DNA of 64,000 nt, taken from the NCBI GenBank assembly GCA_963680875.1, contig OY804580.1, positions 113,215,534 to 113,279,533 on the forward strand, given 5' to 3'. The notes below the pieces were generated by a model. The model worked only from the letters and a program-made list of their open reading frames with translations. It searched no databases and was not told the origin of the DNA. The stretch is from Bathymodiolus brooksi (Eukaryota > Mollusca > Bivalvia > Mytilida > Modiolidae). The translations under genes and the position numbers were made by a program. Below are positions 58,901-64,000 of this stretch, in pieces (the stretch's first letter is position 1; each line of letters starts with the position of its first letter).

Positions 58901-61900
58901 CATAATTATTTGTATATTATTTGTTTGCCTTGTGACTGTATTTGCCTGAGCATAAAACTTATCTGGACAAATGAAAACAAATTTGTCAATGCAGTTATCA
59001 ACCGTGCATGCCTTTAATACCTACTTCTAGAGATTCTAGAGATATTAAATATACAAGGCTTTAGTTTGCATAGAGATTGTGAGTGGAATGTAATTTATCA
59101 ATGACTTACGACAGATCTGTGGGTTTCTCTGGGCACTCTGGTTTCATCCACCAATAAAAGACCTGCCATGATGTAACTGAAATATTGTGGGGTTAAACAC
59201 CATAACGCTAACCCCCTGTAATATATAAAGTTTATATTTATAGATTCAGGAATTACTTCATTATTTGAGGATAGAGAAATCATCCCGCAAAGACCTGGAG
59301 ATGTATGTTGCTGTGTTGTCAACACAGAAAAATATACTAGAGGAGGAGTGTGATAAATCTAAGAAAGATTTAGAAGAAGGTAAGATGATACTGTCATAGA
59401 CCCTTGCTTAATAGTCCCCCTCCCTTGATAGAGTAAAAAAAGATGATTGTACTGTCATAGCCCCACGATTATATTCCAACCCCCCAACCCTGATAGATTA
59501 AAGAAAGATTTAGAAGAAGGTAAGATGGTACTGCCATATAGTCCCTTGCCTAAAAGTCCCCCCTCCCCTGATAGAGTAAAGAAAGATTTAGAAGGAGGTA
59601 AGATTGTACTGTCATAGCCCCTTGGTTTAATGTCCCCCCTCCCCCGATAAAGAATGATTTAGAAGAAGGCAAGATGGTACTATCAAAGCCCCTTCATTAA
59701 AGGTCCCCTCCCCTGATAGAGTAAAGAAAGGTTTAGAAGAATGTAGCGATGGTATTGTCATATAGCCCCTTGCTTAAAAGTCCCCCTCCCCTGATAAGAG
59801 TACAGAAAGATTTAGAAGAAGGTATGATGGTACTGTCATAGCCCTTTGGTTTAATGTCCCCCCTCCTCCGATAAAGAATGATTTAGAAGAAGGCAAGATG
59901 GTACTGTCATAGCCCCTTGGTTTAAAGTCCCCCATCCCCTGATAAAGAATGATTTAGAAGAAGGCAAGATGGTACTGTCAAAGCCCCTTCATTAAAAGTC
60001 CCCTCCCCTGATAGAGTAAAGAAAGGTTTAGAAGAATGTAGTGATGGTACTGTCATATAGCCCCTTGCTTAAAAGTCCCCCTCCCCTGATAAGAGTACAG
60101 AAAGATTTAGAAGAAGGTAAGATGGTACTGTCATAGTCCTTTGGTTTAATGTCCCCCCTCCCCCAATAAAGAATGATTTAGAAGAAGGTAAGATGGTACT
60201 GTCATAACCTCTTCCTTAAAAATCCTCCTCCCCCAATAGATGGTTTGTTTTATGGTGTTTTAACACCACTTTCAGTTTCAACAATGTTTCAGTATATATC
60301 GGTGCGGTCCGTTTTATTGATGGAGGAAACCTGAGTACCCGGAGAAAACCACCGACCTGTAGCAAGTCACTGACAACCTGTATCACATGATGTTGTATCA
60401 AATCTCCACTTAAAAGCACCTACCAATAGAGTAAAGGAAGATTTATACAGTAGTCCCTTGCTTAACATTTCCTTCTGACAGAATAAAAAAGGTTTAGAAG
60501 AAGAAAACATATTACAGTCACTCAAGGTGAATAGAAATGGTCAAAGGAATAGAAATTTCATTGTGCATGGCATTATAAAATTTTTGTTTTATAAATCTGC
60601 ATTTGTAGCAGGTACTTATTTCAGTTGTAGCCTGTTAAAAGTTCTGGTTATTGGGCTCTAATTAAACCTTTATTCTTGTCTTTTAAACCTGTGAGAAGTT
60701 GCCTGTATTCCTGTGTTATATAATTTCCTCTCTGACACTGTAAAGGAGTGAGTGAGTGTTTGTTGTTTAACGTCAACTCAGCAAATTTTCAGCTATATCA
60801 TGGCAAGAACAAATTAATTTTCAATGAGATGATGATGAATTCTGTTTGTACTAGACCAACGTGCTTAGTTGGATTTTTATGGTGCTAGCTCAATGAAACA
60901 ACAGTCTGTGGATAGACATGTCGCCCCACTCGGACACATTATCCTGATTCCGAGCCAACAAATCTTTGCTCTTTCTCCTTAATGCTGCATACTTAGCGGA
61001 GAAGTCACAAATACCAATTTTCTAGTTGTTGGTTAGACCAGATCAAGGCTCAGCCTAAGATCTACCACACTTGAGGTGAGCATGCTGACCATTACACCAC
61101 TGATACAGTTTACAGTCAAGTAAGATGTAAAGCTCATTTACATATCCCCATATAAAATCTAAACATTGTCAATATATTTTTTTTTTCAGTTTGTAGAATT
61201 TTGTATGAAGAGAAAAGAGATCATGAACAACTACAAGAAACTTGGCAAATGGCCAATGATCAATTTTTAGAATCGCAGACTTTAATGATGATGGATTTAC
61301 GTCGTATGGAAGGTGTCCTGTCAACAGAACAACAAAGACAGATAGCAGGTAACACAGTCATCTTATTTGAATGAAATGTTTTATTGCAGTCTTTCAAAAT
61401 TCTGTTAAGATCTACTGTTATCTATGTGAATGATATCTTACTGCTCCAGATTCTGGTCTTTTTCACATCTAACTGCTTGTAACAAACCTGATAATAAAAT
61501 AAACTGAAAATGTATCGTCAGCTGTCATATTAGACCCTAAATAAATAGAATCTATGTATACTGTTTATAATAAACGCTTGAGAAAACCGAAGGGGCAATC
61601 AAGAATGGACAATCCAGTGACGCTGGAAATACACAATACACAGGACGAAGACAGACATACACAACACAGAAAACTAAGCCCTAGATTATTGGAGAACCTT
61701 TTTAAATTAAATATCAATTAAAGTTCAGGATATATGCTTTGTATTATAACTCATTAAGATTTAGAAATCAAAACTCCTGTTTATAATGAACCATATACAC
61801 ATATATGTATTGTCCCTGCTGTATACACATATATGTATTGTCCCTGCTGTGCTTTGTTAGTACAGTGTTTTGTTACATGTATTATGAGTGTGTGAAATGA

Positions 61901-63738
61901 TTTGTGATCCTATAATTGTTTTAACCTTCCTGTGTTTACTTATTCTAAAAGCTTTTAGTTAAATTAACATTCACTGTATGATAGATATGTGTTGCAGTTT
62001 TCTCACATGACCACCAGATGAATTCTGATTGGATGGTTTAAACTAATATGACTAATACACTTATACACTACATTCAAGTAATAACATACATGTAAAACAA
62101 AGGTTTTTATTTGATAGTGGTGGTTTTTAAGGGGAGTTTTTTTTTATTTTATTGTAATTAAAATTGATTTTTGAGAATAGAGAATAGAGAACTTGATTTT
62201 GGCCAATACGATTGTTAAATTTATTAACCAATAAGAGAGCAGGAAAATATTCATTTTAGTGACTTTGGAAAACAGGAAAATTAAGTTTATAGCCAAACGG
62301 AGTGTAGGAAAAGCAATTCATAATATTTGGCCAACTTAACTGCTAAATTATTTTCTAACAATTTTTTAATCAAAATGTAGGAGAACAAATTTGTTTTAGC
62401 AACGGAATGTAAATAATTATTAGCCAATAGAAATGCAGGGGAACATATTATGATGTATTGCCAACATATAACAGCCAAATTGTTTTATCAATGAAATTTA
62501 GATATTTAATAGCCAATAGGAATTTAGGAAATTAAACTAATGATTTTTTGACCAATAGAAATGCAGAAGAAAGATGAAGAAAGAATGGCACAAGAAAAGA
62601 AAGTGAAGGTTCTTGACGAAGCCAAGAAACAACAGGAAGAGGGGAGATTATTAGGTAGAATCAAAATATATATTGAATATTATACATATATAATATTTAC
62701 AATATGAACTAGTTCATTTCACTTTACATAGGAATAGAGGAATGATATTTTGGCTGTCTTCAAAACATTTATGTAATAATGATTACAGTATACAATAAAG
62801 GATAGTTATCCTGCAATCTTTCTTCAGGAGTAGTTGTATAGAATTGACTATGCATATAGATTTTTTATGTTTTATACCCATTTTAAGCCTTTATTACGAC
62901 ATCTTCAAGAAATGTCTTTGGAGGGGGACGAGGAGGAATTATGGCGTTTAACGCCACTTTCAACAATATATCAGTTATGTCTTGGTGATCAGTTTTATTG
63001 ATGGATGAAACGGAAGTACCTGGAGAAAACAACCGACCTGCCGCAAGTCACTGACAAACTTTATCACATAATGTATTGCTTAAATCCAATTACCATACGG
63101 TCATGACCACGACCGCCCCTTAAATGTCTTGGTATTATGACTTATGACGCATCATTATTATAAATTTGTATACATTTTCACAGGAATAATAATTTTTTCC
63201 TGTACAATGCTTTGTAAACAAGCAGAAATATGAGGTCTTCAAACACTTTAAATAAGTGTTTGAAGACCTCATATTTCTGCTTGTTTCAAAGCCTTGTACA
63301 GGAAAAAATTATTATCCCTGTGAAAATGTATATATATATGCACATGTATTGTATATTTTTTTGGTATCATTTTGGGTTTGTCATATTTATCTTCACTTTC
63401 AGCTCTATTGTAATTACTGGAAGTAAAAAAGTGGTCCATGTGTGATAGCTTTCAGCTTAATTTATCCTGGAAAACTTGAATACTTGAAAAATCATCAGTT
63501 TCTTGGATTTTGATATAAAGAGGATCCATTTATTCAAAGCTTCTTTTTTTGTATATTAACCTGAAACATTACACCCTAACTTTGAATTGCTATTATCTCC
63601 CCTTACAAAGCAAAGTATTCTGGGATAGCTTTAATGACAATTATTAAATCCAATGATGTATATTTCCCATCAATTAATTTCTATTATCTCTTGTAGAAAC
63701 TTACATTGGTAGACAATGTTATTCAAATTCTTCTCAAG
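43885..63738 (+). CDS. RABEP1: Rabaptin-5 (Rab GTPase-binding effector 1) homologue, N-terminal half, 11 exons, partial
   Basis: The family is a cytosolic, endosome-recruited coiled-coil effector. It binds Rab4 through the N-terminal region, Rab5 through the C-terminus and Rabex-5, and promotes early-endosome fusion and recycling. Exons: 43885..43939, 50523..50660, 53431..53635, 55309..55435, 56876..56993, 58108..58197, 58484..58579, 59244..59379, 61190..61348, 62559..62654, 63697..63738. All introns are GT-AG and phases match. Matches to rabaptin include [68 protein letters not shown] and [13 protein letters not shown]. About 420 residues are seen of the usual 800-860; the rest lies past the right edge. 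Exon 3 has a one-base frame disruption. The start ATG has A at -3 and G at +4. Confidence 0.92.
44165..44752. repeat. Large palindrome, left arm (about 590 bp)
   Basis: Starts near CGCTCGTGGCACGGACTAAC, with CTAACTTTCTGTTTACAAAT, and ends near CAAGAGAAAAAGAAGCTGCC then CAGATATAT. It is the near-exact reverse complement of 44811-45400, with only scattered substitutions and small indels. It lies in rabaptin intron 1. Confidence 0.9.
44811..45400. repeat. Large palindrome, right arm
   Basis: Mirror of 44165-44752, ending TTTGTAAACAGAAAGTTAG, a purine run, then GTCCGTGACACGAGCGC. The central spacer is only about 58 bp. One small insertion, CTATATGTATATAGG, is not in the left arm. Confidence 0.9.
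45440..45570. repeat. Short AT-rich tandem, three units of about 40 bp
   Basis: TTTATTTAATTTGATAATAT, GTATTGTTAATTGTGTTG and variants repeat three times between the palindrome and the outer inverted repeat. Confidence 0.6.
45735..46203. repeat. Outer inverted repeat, right arm
   Basis: Reverse complement of 42570-42860: AGGCAGGTGCTACCTGAAAT, CAAAATATCAAGCTTGAAAA, TTCCGGTTGGCAGCCATGTT, ATTTCTACCATTAACGCTCC. It is longer than the left arm because of extra sequence at about 45860-45925. Confidence 0.75.
46204..47037. other. Rabaptin intron 1, no feature seen
   Basis: AT-rich intronic DNA. A short plus ORF at 46227-46418 has no recognised similarity. Confidence 0.4.
47038..47456. mobile_element. 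hAT-like non-autonomous element (419 bp) with 12-bp perfect TIRs
   Basis: Begins CAGGGCTCACCA and ends TGGTGAGCCCTG. The sequence ATATTA flanks both ends (47032-47037 and 47457-47462). CAG…CTG termini are typical of hAT elements. The visible duplication is 6 bp, whereas 8 bp is usual. No transposase ORF. Confidence 0.78.
47457..50231. other. Rabaptin intron 1, mostly unique AT-rich DNA
   Basis: A (TTA)n run is at about 47675-47695. A dispersed motif (AGACCACCTGTCTTATGAGA, CACTATAGACAGGTTTGACT) is at 49372-49436. No exon in phase with exons 1 and 2 is recognised. Confidence 0.45.
50232..50450 (-). mobile_element. SINE-A copy
   Basis: Tail TTATGGTGTTTTAACTTTAA, body GGAGGAAACCGGAGTACC, reversed B box GAGATTCAAACTC. 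The head is truncated at CTTGATTGCATAGG. Near-identical ATAAAGG(G)CATA flanks both sides, a likely target duplication. Confidence 0.72.
50523..50660 (+). CDS. RABEP1: Rabaptin exon 2 (coiled coil)
   Basis: 138 nt after TATTTATTACAG and before G|GTATTAAG, phase 1 to 1. It encodes a heptad-rich helix ([20 protein letters not shown]) and then [20 protein letters not shown], the most conserved N-terminal block of rabaptins. The frame runs on into the intron for 19 codons; that extension is not conserved and is left out. Confidence 0.93.
50722..51030 (-). mobile_element. SINE-A copy with internal 36-bp duplication
   Basis: Full body and head (GCAATTCGAACTCACAAC, TAGTTGTAAATCCAACTCCC). The block CAAGTCACTGACAAACTTTA then TCACATAATGTTGTAT occurs twice in tandem at about 50843-50915. 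Confidence 0.75.
51031..51567. other. Rabaptin intron 2, no gene seen
   Basis: 51205-51310 contains an imperfect repeat of GCTCCAAAAATGTTGGCGCC and GGTTGGAGCCAG, possibly a fragment of a DNA element. The rest is unique. Confidence 0.4.
51568..51869 (+). mobile_element. SINE-B copy, 5'-truncated
   Basis: Begins at the B box (GGGTTCGAGTCCTGATCGGG). It continues through the body (TGTGTCTGGGTGGAGTGACA) to the tail GAATAACAATCACTCTCTCA. The A box is missing. Confidence 0.7.
52019..53365. mobile_element. Non-autonomous element with about 7 internal units of ~155-160 bp and a 3' hairpin
   Basis: The 5' end reads TTAGCTCACCTTGCC, CGTCCGTCGTCCATTAAC. Each unit holds CTTCTCCTCTGAAACC, GGCCAAATGAACCGAAACTT, AACAAACATGGCC and CAATTCTTGTTTCTGATTGG. 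The 3' end has the perfect hairpin AGGCTCAGTCCACTGAGCCT and then CTAAT. A terminal hairpin next to CTAA recalls Helitron ends, but no 5' TC end could be fixed. It lies in rabaptin intron 2. Confidence 0.7.
53431..53635 (+). CDS. RABEP1: Rabaptin exon 3, with one-base frame disruption
   Basis: It begins after TTGTTTATACAG and ends G|GTATGA. The first part reads [28 protein letters not shown]. Then the frame breaks near 53512-53522. The next frame reads [38 protein letters not shown], matching rabaptin (…ENIKAIATVSENTKQEAIDE). Both exon ends are in phase with their neighbours, so exactly one extra base, or two missing, is implied. It is an assembly error or a true mutation; the other ten exons are intact. 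Confidence 0.88.
53700..54105 (+). repeat. Family D element with 65-bp minisatellite (5 copies)
   Basis: The 5' part AATAACCTTTACCTTCATCA, GGTATGCTCATAGTCAAAAG matches the copy at 21310. From 53770 a 65-bp unit repeats (TTTGGGAACGAGTAAACCAA, AGGGTCTAAACAGGATAGCC, AAAATCTGCTAAGGTTACCA) with starts at 53781, 53846, 53911, 53976 and 54041. The unit is the segment present once in the 21310 copy. Confidence 0.85.
54106..55308. other. Rabaptin intron 3 with an imperfect foldback
   Basis: At 54797-54930, TGATTGATACTGAAAAATAT, CAGAATATGAAG is mirrored by CTTCATATTCTGG and GATATTTTCGGTATCAATCA around CGTTCGCTTCGCTCACTCGC. The rest is unique. Confidence 0.6.
55309..55435 (+). CDS. RABEP1: Rabaptin exon 4
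   Basis: 127 nt from TTTTTACAG to AG|GTATTA, phase 1 to 2. Encodes (E)[17 protein letters not shown] and a charged coiled coil [20 protein letters not shown]. It corresponds to the ESAEREIADLRRRL region of vertebrate rabaptin. Confidence 0.87.
55556..56615 (+). mobile_element. SINE-A copy split by a hAT-like element
   Basis: The head (TGATTGTATGGTAGTTGTAT, CAACTACCTATGCAAT) ends at 55606. The body resumes at 56405 (TGCAATGGGTGCCTATAACC, GGTGGTTTTCTCTGGGTACT) and ends GTGGCATTAAACACCATAAC. The intervening 798 bp is the DNA element described next. Confidence 0.8.
55607..56404. mobile_element. hAT-like non-autonomous element (798 bp) nested in SINE-A
   Basis: Ends CAGAGCTGTCGAAA…TTTTCGACAGCTCTG, with TGCAAT directly repeated at 55601-55606 and 56405-56410. 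Inside, GTCCGACGGTCCGATAGGTC and related TCCGGAC motifs cluster near the ends. A 60-codon minus ORF is not a transposase. Because the SINE is reconstituted by removing it, it is younger than the SINE. Confidence 0.82.
56876..56993 (+). CDS. RABEP1: Rabaptin exon 5
   Basis: 118 nt from TCAATTTGCAG to AAG|GTAAAT, phase 2 to 0. Encodes (R)[17 protein letters not shown], then a Ser/Gln-rich linker, then [11 protein letters not shown]. The last block matches EEENLENEMKK of rabaptin exactly in register. Confidence 0.92.
57285..57623 (-). mobile_element. SINE-B copy with 13-bp target-site duplication
   Basis: Reversed head at the right (GGCTCGATCCCACAATCTAC, ACCACCTGTGCGG); tail at the left (GAGTGATTGTTGTTTAATGC). 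AATAGACATTTGA flanks it at 57272-57284 and 57624-57636. Confidence 0.88.
57757..58028 (+). mobile_element. SINE-A copy with 15-bp target-site duplication
   Basis: Head GGTGTGATCGTGATCATATG with B box GAGTTTGAATCCC; body CCTCCACCAATGAAACTGAC; tail GCGTTAAGCACCATAACCCT. TTTTATATTTCAAGT flanks it at 57742-57756 and 58029-58043. This duplication establishes SINE-A as a retroposed unit of about 270 bp. Confidence 0.9.
58108..58197 (+). CDS. RABEP1: Rabaptin exon 6
   Basis: 90 nt, phase 0 to 0. Encodes [20 protein letters not shown] then [10 protein letters not shown]. It aligns without gaps to the AQEDAEKLRSVVMPMEKEIA segment of vertebrate rabaptin-5. Acceptor TTATTTTAG; donor GAG|GTACAG. Confidence 0.95.
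58484..58579 (+). CDS. RABEP1: Rabaptin exon 7 (linker)
   Basis: 96 nt after TTTGTTTTTTCAG and before AGG|GTAAGG, phase 0 to 0. Encodes [20 protein letters not shown] and [12 protein letters not shown], a Pro/Thr/Asp-rich insert inside the coiled coil. Being in phase, it could be skipped without breaking the frame. Confidence 0.82.
58612..58812 (-). mobile_element. SINE-A copy, body truncated
   Basis: GAGAAAATCACTGACCTGCT, GACAAACTTTGCACATAATG, reversed B-box region GTGGGATTTTAACTC, head CAGTTGTAAATCCAAC and CAATCACAACCATGATGGCC. The 3' tail is missing. Confidence 0.65.
58829..58905. repeat. 20-bp tandem repeat (3-4 copies)
   Basis: TTAATAGACCAGTAATGTAT repeated; the last copy decays to TTAATAGACCATAATTAT. 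Confidence 0.8.
59090..59215 (+). mobile_element. SINE-A 3' fragment
   Basis: TCAATGACTTACGACAGATC, CATCCACCAATAAAAGACC, GGGGTTAAACACCATAACGC; only the 3' half. It ends just before the exon 8 acceptor region. Confidence 0.65.
59244..59379 (+). CDS. RABEP1: Rabaptin exon 8
   Basis: 136 nt after TTTATAG, ending GAAGAAG|GTAAGATG, phase 0 to 1. Encodes [40 protein letters not shown] and KDLEE. It matches [26 protein letters not shown]. The last 20 nt and the donor are repeated about ten times downstream. Confidence 0.95.
59355..60235. repeat. Intronic array repeating the exon 8 end and 5' splice site
   Basis: Units of 71-83 bp each contain (A)AAGA(A/T)(A/T)GATTTAGAAGAAG, then GTAAGATGGTACTGTCATAG, then CCCCTTG..TAA(A/T)GTCCCCCTCCCC. 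Donor dinucleotides after AGAAG sit at 59380 (real), 59520, 59598, 59822 (GTATG), 60117 and 60188. GC versions are at 59669, 59893 and 59964. Two more units read AATGTAG. A decayed piece continues at 60415-60510 after a SINE. Confidence 0.88.
60238..60412 (-). mobile_element. SINE-A copy inside the intron 8 array
   Basis: TTTATGGTGTTTTAACACCA, GGAGGAAACCTGAGTACCCG, TCACATGATGTTGTATCAAA; the head is missing. Array-like sequence flanks it on both sides. Confidence 0.7.
60747..61112 (-). mobile_element. SINE-B copy
   Basis: Tail GTGAGTGTTTGTTGTTTAAC; body AGACATGTCGCCCCACTCGG; degenerate head AAGATCTACCACACTTGAGG, ACCATTACACCACTGATAC. The reversed B box is eroded. Confidence 0.75.
61190..61348 (+). 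CDS. RABEP1: Rabaptin exon 9
   Basis: 159 nt after a T-rich tract and CAG, before G|GTAACA, phase 1 to 1. Encodes (V)[36 protein letters not shown] and [16 protein letters not shown]. It matches [20 protein letters not shown] of vertebrate rabaptin. Confidence 0.95.
61574..61678 (+). mobile_element. Family C 5' copy, the closest match to the 44-bp satellite unit
   Basis: GAGAAAACCGAAGGGGCAAT, CAAGAATGGACAATCCAGTG, then ACACAGGACGAAGACAGAC, then ACAACACAGAAAACTAAG. The two segments GAAGGGGCAATCAAGAA and ACACAGGACGAAGACAGAC together make up most of the minus-strand 44-bp satellite unit. Confidence 0.7.
61797..61855. repeat. Short direct repeat (2 copies, 28 bp)
   Basis: TATACACATATATGTATTGT then CCCTGCTG occurs twice in tandem in rabaptin intron 9. 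Confidence 0.7.
62559..62654 (+). CDS. RABEP1: Rabaptin exon 10
   Basis: 96 nt, phase 1 to 1, from GACCAATAG to TTAG|GTAGAA. Encodes (E)[17 protein letters not shown] and [14 protein letters not shown], a charged helix like the ELKKKDQEDDEQQRL segment. The acceptor has a weak pyrimidine tract. The nearer AG (ATGCAG) would give an immediate stop and is rejected. Confidence 0.85.
62937..63122 (-). mobile_element. SINE-A copy with internal deletion
   Basis: TTATGGCGTTTAACGCCACT, CTGCCGCAAGTCACTGACAA, ATCACATAATG; it then jumps to TTAAATCCAATTACCATACG and CATGACCACGACCGCCCC. The B-box segment is deleted. Confidence 0.7.
63169..63332. repeat. Near-perfect foldback, ~80-bp arms, 5-nt loop
   Basis: Left arm TATACATTTTCACAGGAATA … TATGAGGTCTTCAAACACTT; right arm AAGTGTTTGAAGACCTCATA … CCTGTGAAAATGTATA. 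Only a few mismatches occur. It lies in rabaptin intron 10 and looks like a MITE or a recent inverted duplication. Confidence 0.9.
63697..63738 (+). CDS. RABEP1: Candidate rabaptin microexon 11
   Basis: 42 nt between TATTATCTCTTGTAG and G|GTATACAT, phase 1 to 1, encoding (E)[13 protein letters not shown]. Splice sites and phase fit the preceding exon. The peptide has no clear counterpart in vertebrate rabaptin, so it could be a lineage-specific or alternative exon, or a chance match. Confidence 0.45.
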
Positions 63739-64000
63739 GTATACATATATGATATATATTCCCTGCTGGTTAATGGATATGATAACAATATCAGTATAAC
63801 TTCACTAATGTGAAAAACAATATCTGTGCTTGGTCTGTGGGATTTATTTGTACGATGTCTTTGCATAAATGTTAATTTCTTAGAATGCTACTGGCATGGC
63901 ATGGTATGAATTTGTTTGCTTGTACATTATATCAAGGATCATATTATGATTATTTACAGTTTTAGGGTATTATCCTGAAAGATATTGCGATTATGTCGTG

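Overview
This is a stretch of animal nuclear genome, most probably from a bivalve mollusc (Mytilidae-like; moderate confidence). It is AT-rich and carries spliced genes with long introns, many tRNA-headed SINEs, foldback DNA elements and very large tandem arrays. No bacterial-style operon, CRISPR array, functional tRNA or rRNA is visible.

Two incomplete protein-coding genes, arranged head to head, can be reconstructed exon by exon. On the minus strand, five exons between 30043 and 11586 encode the signal peptide, the N-terminal dimerisation domain and the start of the peptide-substrate (TPR-like) domain of a collagen prolyl 4-hydroxylase alpha subunit. The catalytic half is not in the window and should lie beyond the left edge. 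On the plus strand, eleven exons between 43885 and 63738 encode about the first 420 residues of a rabaptin-5 homologue, an endosomal Rab4/Rab5 effector coiled coil. That gene continues past the right edge. Splice phases agree at every junction of both genes, except that one rabaptin exon carries a single-base frame disruption.

Layout: 1-11118, 44/45-bp satellite in P4HA intron 5; 11586-12466, P4HA exons 5 and 4; 12641-17508, 66-bp satellite in intron 3; 18.5-20.7 kb, SINEs and a PIF-like foldback; 22309-25474, exons 3 and 2 with 29-, 40- and 37-bp arrays between them; 26.1-29.4 kb, 81-bp array in intron 1; 29856-30043, exon 1; 30-43.8 kb, intergenic, with 46-, 53- and 29-bp arrays, a LINE relic and an inverted duplication; 42.5-46.2 kb, nested inverted repeats around rabaptin exon 1; 46.2-64 kb, rabaptin introns dense in SINEs, hAT-like elements and minisatellites.

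The most striking pattern is a link between dispersed repeats and tandem arrays. One dispersed family (called family C here) is preserved on both sides of the 66-bp array and on one side of the 44/45-bp array. It also contains the 29- and 40-bp arrays at 23.8-24.1 kb. A second family (family D) contains a 65-bp array at 53.8-54.1 kb. Several distinct satellites therefore appear to have grown from different internal pieces of a few dispersed elements. In rabaptin intron 8, a tandem array has multiplied the exon 8 5' splice site about ten times. These homologies were read by eye and have not been checked by alignment or database search.
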